Assembly (NCBI GenBank): GCA_037501455.1
Contig: CM074860.1
Span: 35,226,501 to 35,290,500 of the forward strand
DNA length: 64,000 nt
Source: Lantana camara
Taxonomy: Eukaryota; Streptophyta; Magnoliopsida; Lamiales; Verbenaceae
Direction: 5' to 3'
Shown here: positions 58,299-64,000 of the stretch, one piece after another
Layout: each line of letters opens with the position of its first letter
How positions within the stretch are numbered: the stretch's first letter is position 1
Notes under the pieces: generated by a model
What the model was told of the DNA's origin: nothing
The model's input: the letters and a program-made list of their open reading frames with translations, nothing else
The model's database searches: none
Made by a program: the position numbers and the translations under genes

Positions 58299-61090
58299 AT
58301 AAGGGTACGAAAAGAGAGCATGGTGAAGATCCTCCATCATAAACCCACAATGAATGCAGCCAGTCATATCCCCACAATGTCTCTTGAACAACACCTCATC
58401 AATTGGCAAAATTCTATGCCACATCGCCAAAGAAACGAACGAATTTTGGGCTGCACATCCACTCTCCAAAGTTTTTTCCATACATCATGAGGCTCTCCGC
58501 AAGAAGAAGAAGCCTCACCACGGCCAGCCAGCTCTACGGCCAAGTGGTAAGTGCTACGAGCCGAAAATCTTCCATTTGGGTTGAAATGCCAAATAATCGA
58601 GTCTGACCTGTAGGAATATCCCAGCGGGATACCTAGAATGGTCTGAGCGTCATCCTCGTGAAAGGAATTACAAATCAGCTCTTAATCCCATTCGGCTAAA
58701 TTTGGTTTATGCAATTCTTCCACCCATTCTGGCTTAATAACTTGGGTCTAAAATCTGGAGCCTTTGGAAGCCACCTATCTCTCCACACATGAACCGATGC
58801 TCCATTCCTAATGCGCCACCGAGTACCTGCTGCAAGAAGATATCACGCAGCGTCTATGAAGCACGGACACTTCTAAAAATATCATTTTTCCGTGTCGTGT
58901 CATGCCGTGTCGTGTCGGACACTCGTGTCCGACACCGTATCCGACACTCCTTATGTGGGAAATTCAAGAAAAAATCTGTGTCGCCGTATCCGTGTCGTGT
59001 CGTGTCCGTATCGCCGTGTCCGTATCCGTGCATCATAGCGCAGCGTGGAGGCTCCTCCACGTAAAAGAAGGTGTCCGGCCCAAACTAGTATCCCAAGGTT
59101 GTGAGTTCGGGGAAATATGTTGCCTTCATAATCTTGATGATCAAGCTCTCCAGAAACTCTACGAATCTCCACAGTTGCTTCGAGAGCATAGCCAAATTAA
59201 ACAGTCTGATGGACCGGAACCCCATACCCCCTAACACCTTGCTGGTACACATCTTATTCCAGGCAATCCAATGAATTCTGTTTTTGTCCCAATCATTCCA
59301 CCAGAATTTAGAAATGGCTAAATCTATCTCCCAAACAATGCAATCAGGGAGCAAGAAACAATTCCAAGTATACGAAGGAATTACTTGTAGAACGACCTTT
59401 ATTAACACCTCTTTGCCCGCCTTCGAAGGAAACTTTTCCGAGAAACCCGCAATTCGCCTCTTAACCTTATCTATGATGCCCAGAAAAATTACCTTTTTAG
59501 AGCGCCCTGTTGACGAAGGTAACCCCAGTTAATCCTCCAACCGAGATACAACACGAACACCCAAATATCTCGCAAGATCAGCACTCAACTCATCAGAAAT
59601 GTTTAGACTGAACAGAATAGAATATTTCACTTCATTCATCTCCTGTCTCGAAACCCGAGCATACCTCTCCAAAACTCCTTTGATAGCATCTAACGCCTCC
59701 CGACTAGCTTTACCGCAGATCAAAGTATTATCCGTGAATAGGAGGTGGGAAACCTTAGGAGGTCCACGACAAACTATCACCCCTGAGATATTTCCAAGAT
59801 TTTCCTGTCTTGAATCAAAAGTGACAGAACTTCTGCATAGAAAAGAAAGAGATAAAAGGCGAGAGAGTCCCCTTGTCGGATTCCTCTCTTCGGGACCAGC
59901 GAACCAAATTCCATACCATCCAACAAGAAAGAATACAAAACAGTGGTGATACAAGTCATAATACGGTTCATAAAGCAATCGGGAAAACCTAATCTGATCG
60001 TAACTGGCTCGATGAACCCCCATTCCACTCGATCGTAAGCCTTGCTCATGTCGAGCTTCGAACTGAAAAAGCCATTCTTTTTTTGTGCTACAATGCTTGA
60101 TGAAGTGGTTAACCCCAAAATCCACGAGAACATTATCACTTATAAGGCGATTAGAAACGAACGTGGATTGGGTGGGGAAAATAAGGAAATCTAACATAGG
60201 CTTAATGCAATTAGCAATGACTTTCGAAGCAATTATGTAAATCACATTACATAAGCAAATAGGGTGGAATTGTGTGATAAGTTCCGGAGTTTTGCATTTA
60301 GGTATTAAAACAATATGCGTGAAGTTCAATTTCCTATCAAAGCTACCCCCAACAACAAATTCAAGCACACAATCAGTCACGTTACGACCCACAACATTCC
60401 AATAACGTTGAAAGAATAAAGGGGAAAGACCATCCGGGCCAGGGGATTTGAGTGGATACATAGATTTTAGGAGCTTTAGTTACCTTGTCACGCGCATATG
60501 GAGCTAACAAGCGCTGCTCCATGTCGTCCATTACTCTATGTGGCACCGCCTGAAGAACCGAGTCCATTTCCTCAATAGAGCAATCCCGTGACCTAAAAAG
60601 ATTACCGAAATAGGACTATATGATCCGCATGATTCCTTGTTCCGAAGAATGAACAACCCTTGCACTTTCCTTAAGAGTTTCAATATGATTAACTTTCTAT
60701 CGTTGTGAAGCTTTGTAGTGGAAGAACCTGGTATTCCGATCTCCCTCCTTAAGCCAATGAATTTGTGCCCGTTGTTTCCACATTAATTCCTCATCCAAGA
60801 GAGCCTGACCGAGTTTTCTTTTCAAGCGTGCCTCTTCTACCTTCGATTTATCCGTAATCGGACCTTCTTTAATCTGTTTTAATCTCGTCTCTGACCTGTC
60901 TTTCTCATCCTCATGGTTACGCTGCTGTTGTTGCCAATTTAGAAACCCAGCTCTACAATTATCAATGCTTTCCAGAGTTCTGCTCGTGGCCGAAGGTGCT
61001 CTCGAAGAAGTCCAGGCAGTTTCAATCATATCACGACAGACCGACTTCTAATCCAACAAGCCTCAAACCGAAAAGGTTTCTGCCCCTCCT
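58299..61090 (-). pseudogene. LINE (L1-type) ORF2 remnant, interrupted by B, a MITE and H
   Basis: Minus-strand pieces in order are the pre-RT region ([18 protein letters not shown], 60697-61029), the RT start (SPGPDGLSPLFFQRYW, about 60420), the RT core (KLDMSKAYDRVEW, RGIRQGDSLAFYLF, about 59830-60080), the expected FADD box reading FTDN (about 59726-59740), the post-RT region (59085-59408), and a zinc-binding zf-RVT-like end (LWHRILP, CIHCG, 58299-58430). The plant L1 family copies its RNA at a nicked target site. Several frameshifts and the altered catalytic box make it dead. The endonuclease part is missing, cut off by H at 61091. B cuts the other end. Confidence 0.88.
58854..59038. mobile_element. 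MITE (185 bp) inside the LINE
   Basis: The ends form an imperfect inverted repeat, CTATGAAGCACGGACAC and its partner ending TCCGTGCATCATAG. CGCAGCGT flanks both sides (58846-58853 and 59039-59046). The interior is made of degenerate GTGTCG and GTGTCCGACAC units. It has no coding capacity. The 8-bp duplication suggests hAT. A 9-bp reading with one mismatch would suggest a Mutator-type element. Confidence 0.8.
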
Positions 61091-61267
61091 TGTAGCACCC
61101 CGAAAGATGGGCACCACATCCCTCGCACTAGAGTCCGACACGTGTAACGAAATGGAGAGTCCACACATGTATCAAACAATAGCGAATGGGAGACAAACAA
61201 AACACACTCCTAAGCTAAGCGGACTAGACCCTCAATCGGAGGGCATACATAACAAGAATATAGCGGA
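61091..61267 (-). repeat. LTR fragment H (gypsy-type), cut by element F
   Basis: On the minus strand it ends GGTGCTACA at 61091 and aligns by eye with the inner ends of LTRs A and B (CATCCCTCGCAC, GGGAGACAAACA and GCTAAGCGG in plus orientation). No primer site lies to its left, so this is an outer element end. The remainder would be to the right of F, outside the window. Confidence 0.8.
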
Positions 61268-62245
61268 TGTAACGCCCCGATTTCCAGACAGTCAGGTACG
61301 CTCGACACTTGTGAGTTTCGAGCGTTAGGATTTTATTTTATTATTTTCGTTTATTCACTTTATACGTGTTACATTAATTTTATAAAGTACATCTCAACAT
61401 GATTACATGAAAATATGTGGAAATCTGCTAAATTGTAAATTATTGTATACTTGGAATTCAACTACTACATGGAATAATTGCCGAGCATGATTTAATCGCT
61501 TAATTGTCCTTAATTGCTCATTTCTTTTCTTTGAGGACTAAATTGCATGAAAATCTTGTAGACTAAATTGATTATTTCTAAACCTTTTGTACTTGATTGC
61601 ATAACTTATGAACTTGGAGGATTTAGTCACAAATATCATATTTTTCCAAAATATATCACGGTATATGCTTCTTCATGCTTCTCTTCATTTCATTTTTCAT
61701 CAAAAATACCAACCTTTGCTTCTTCTCTCTACCGATCCAAAAACATCAAGAAGGTAAGGGAAGATTTCATCAAATTCATCAAGTCTTTCCAAGAAAATTA
61801 GGAGCTTTGGAGCTCAATCATTCATTTCATCATCTTCTTCCATTTATTTTCACCTCAAGGTATATGTGATTTCTTAATATCAATTCTTGGAGCTAGGGTT
61901 TATGATTCAAGCTCGATAATTTGTGTATTTGAAGTTAGGAGCATGATTAGGAGCTTTGAGATTTAATTAGAGCAAGAAATCATGAGTTTTATGGAAATAT
62001 TGGATAAATTCATATTTGGGTTCAAAGTGGAAATTCTTGATATTCAAGCATGATTTATGTGTTATGATTGCATATTAGTGCATATTGAACATGTATACAT
62101 GCATATTTCCAGAATTCTTGCATTTTATGATGAATTGAGGAGGTTTTGGGATGCTTGGTTTTGTCCCGAGAGCATCCCCTGTTTGGCTCTGTTTTCTGTT
62201 CTTCCTGCGAAACGGGAAAGGCCCTTCTCGTTCCCTTTGTAATTG

Positions 62246-62423
62246 GGGAACGGCCGTTCCCATATTTTGAAATGTGTGTTGGGCAGCGAGGACGGGAACG
62301 ACCCTTCCCGTTTTGGCTTACAGCCGGAACGGCTGTTCCCATCTTCGGGGCACAGTATCGTATCGGGGAGCTGGGAACGGCCCTTCCCACTTTGTACTAA
62401 AACCTGGAACGGCCGTTCCCAGG
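62246..62423 (+). repeat. Hairpin cluster in LTR F
   Basis: Five inverted repeats share GGAAC and GTTCC-type arms: GGGAACGGCCGTTCCC (62246-62261), CGGGAACGACCCTTCCCG (62293-62310), CCGGAACGGCTGTTCCC (62324-62340), TGGGAACGGCCCTTCCCA (62372-62389) and arms CCTGGAACG and CGTTCCCAGG (62403-62423). Confidence 0.9.
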
Positions 62424-62670
62424 TCGCTGGAGAGGCAGAAAACATTCTGCATAAAATGTGAAATTCCATTTCCATTCCTTTACCCTTAATTGATCCCAAC
62501 ATGCTATTATATGATTAATTACATGCCAAAACATGATATTTACATGCTACATTGCTCATTGCACGAAGTCTCGTTACTTGATCATGCTGTGCGTCTTATA
62601 TGTGGTAATATTCTTGAATTATGGTCTCATGCACATACATTGTCCCGTTTCTTATCTAGTTCTTCTCCAG

Positions 62671-62731
62671 GGCGGAGATTGTTGATCATGAGCACGTTCA
62701 CGCATCCGTGAGTCGTCGTGTCGCCTGTCAG
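62671..62731 (+). other. Mini-exon-like block in LTR F (61 nt)
   Basis: The acceptor TTCTTCTCCAG ends at 62670 and the donor CAG|GTGAGGTTTAAT starts at 62732. Confidence 0.45.
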
Positions 62732-63945
62732 GTGAGGTTTAATTGCTAGTTATATAGAACCCGTATACCCCTTATGTGAACTTTCGGCCAAAAGGTAATT
62801 ATATCTATAATTTCCCATAAAATATTCATGATTACAATCAAGCCATGTTTCACGCAAGCAAGTCATGTTCATGAAAAGCAAGCAAGCAAGTCATGTATCG
62901 TGCATGTTTTAGGCGAGTAGCATGACCGTTCACGTTGGGCCCGAGGGTAGTGGCTTGAGCCAACCGGGAAAGCAAGGGCTGACGGGTAACTCTCGCGCTA
63001 TCCTCACCACATTGGGATGACCCCTGAATCCGCTAGGAGATTAGTGGAGGAAGGAGTTCCGGGCTTAAGGATTCATGTACCCTCTACTCAACACGTCGTG
63101 GATGGTGAAGGCTAGCTACCTTCCCATCATTGGAGGGAGAAAGAGACTGGGGACGGGTCCGACACAACGGATTGTCCTCGGGTTATTGCATGATTTTCAT
63201 TCCATAAACGTGTTACTTGATTACACTATCGCACGATTGCACGATAATTGAATTGCATGATCGCCTATTGATTAATAATCAAGCAAGCATGTTTCATGTA
63301 CATTTGGAGTACGGTTGGAGGCCGCCCTCACTCGCCGGGGCCATGTATTGATTGCATGAAAATGATCAAGTATTTAATATTGATAGTTGTATTCTCGGGC
63401 GAAGACACCTTATTATTGAACTTATATATGTTTATCTTTTATAAAATTTTACCCGAGAATATAGCTTGCATGTTAACTGCGTAAATATCTATTTAAACCC
63501 CTCGCTCGGTCTTCACAGACTGACGCCTCCACCATTCAGGTTATTGCAGCTGCACGATAGGCGGGAAGTGAGTCGAGTCCAGTCCTTGTAGTCGAGTCAA
63601 GCACGGTTCATTTCATTTATTTGTTTATTTATTGTTCAAGGGAATTTTGCTTAATGTTATTTGTTATGTATTTTAGGAGATGATAATGTATTGACATGTG
63701 AGCTAGTATACGAGTTACTTGACAAAGGATCAATGTTATAGCATGCTAGTAGTGATGTTTGTTATTGAACAGGTTATGCTTCCGTTTTATTTCTATGGCA
63801 CGTATGAGTTAGTCCCGCCTAGCCGATCATTTTCTTTTATTGTCACCCGTTCGCTGCAGGTTGATTCATGTACGAACTATCTATTTCTTGGGTGGATCGG
63901 CCTATAGTGCGGGGGTGTGGCATCTCCATGTGTAGGGGTGCTACA

Positions 63946-64000
63946 TCTAAGGTGGTATCAGAGCCCGGTTACAAAACCGAGGTTCTCGTGTCGTGTCATG
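63946..64000 (+). mobile_element. Element F primer site and start of interior
   Basis: TGGTATCAGAGC at 63953-63964, seven bases after the LTR, matches tRNA-iMet. The coding interior lies beyond the window edge. Confidence 0.92.

Larger units (their letters stand above)
61268..63945 (+). repeat. Element F 5' LTR (2678 bp)
   Basis: Starts TGTAACGCCCCGATTTCC and ends GGGGTGCTACA. It holds the donor-like CAAG|GTATAT (61860), the hairpin cluster (62246-62423), a mini-exon-like block (62671-62731), GGGCCCGAGG (about 62938), an AGTC-type hairpin (63507-63522), an acceptor ATTGCAG (ends 63549) and GTGCGGGGGTGTGGC. Its GGGCCC region resembles LTR A closely. Short open frames inside it have no domain. 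Confidence 0.92.

Noticed and set aside
62055..62502. Open frames over the hairpin cluster of LTR F
   Set aside because: Frames occur on both strands, their peptides repeat with the hairpins, and no domain is seen.
1..64000. Host genes, tRNA, rRNA, telomere or centromere satellite
   Set aside because: No host protein domain, cloverleaf, rRNA block or long satellite array was recognised. All coding similarity is to transposable elements.

Overview
The window is plant nuclear DNA, most likely from an angiosperm with a large, repeat-rich genome. It carries chromodomain-bearing Ty3/gypsy elements of Tekay/Del type, an Angela-type Ty1/copia element and an L1-type LINE. I cannot name the species. 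I found no host gene, tRNA, rRNA or CRISPR. Nearly every base can be assigned to a transposable element, and most elements are nested in each other. Letters A-H are labels used only in this annotation.

Layout: (1) 1-7197, element A on the minus strand, a decayed gypsy gag-pol with its 5' LTR at 4727-7197. (2) 7198-10388, the LTR-like remainder of element C (minus), cut by A. (3) 10389-20125 plus 57633-58298, element B (minus), a non-autonomous element with an LTR of about 4.1 kb and a 3.1 kb non-coding interior (13499-16635). (4) 20126-57627, element D (plus), inserted in the right LTR of B and flanked by a perfect TCGAA duplication. D is a dimer: LTR1, interior 1, shared LTR2, interior 2, LTR3. 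(5) Interior 1 of D carries element E (27077-36464, duplication TTGAT), a non-autonomous relative with eroded gag-pol. (6) LTR2 of D carries element G (39065-49122, duplication GTTTC), an Angela-type copia with an uninterrupted 1306-codon Gag-Pol. (7) 58299-61090, a broken LINE ORF2 (minus) hit by a 185-bp MITE. (8) 61091-61267, an LTR fragment H (minus), cut by the 5' LTR of element F (61268-63945, plus), whose interior leaves the window.

Each of the insertions D, E and G has a paralogous empty site inside the window: 12828-12832 for D, 54107-54111 for E and 22103-22107 for G. The boundaries are therefore well supported. The inferred order is LINE, then B, then C and D, then A, E and G. G looks youngest, with about six LTR differences in 1942 bp counted by eye.

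The most interesting signal is a shared architecture in the gypsy-type LTRs, which are otherwise too different to align. Going 5' to 3' along an LTR: a splice-donor-like site; a cluster of four to six GC-rich hairpins whose stem sequence is family-specific; a 61-79 nt block bounded by AG and GTGAGG that looks like a mini-exon; a GGGCCC-type block; a short AGTC/GACT hairpin; a TTTGCAG-like acceptor; and a conserved U5 end before a tRNA-iMet primer site. Autonomous-type and non-autonomous families share these modules, which fits mobilisation in trans and exchange of LTR modules.
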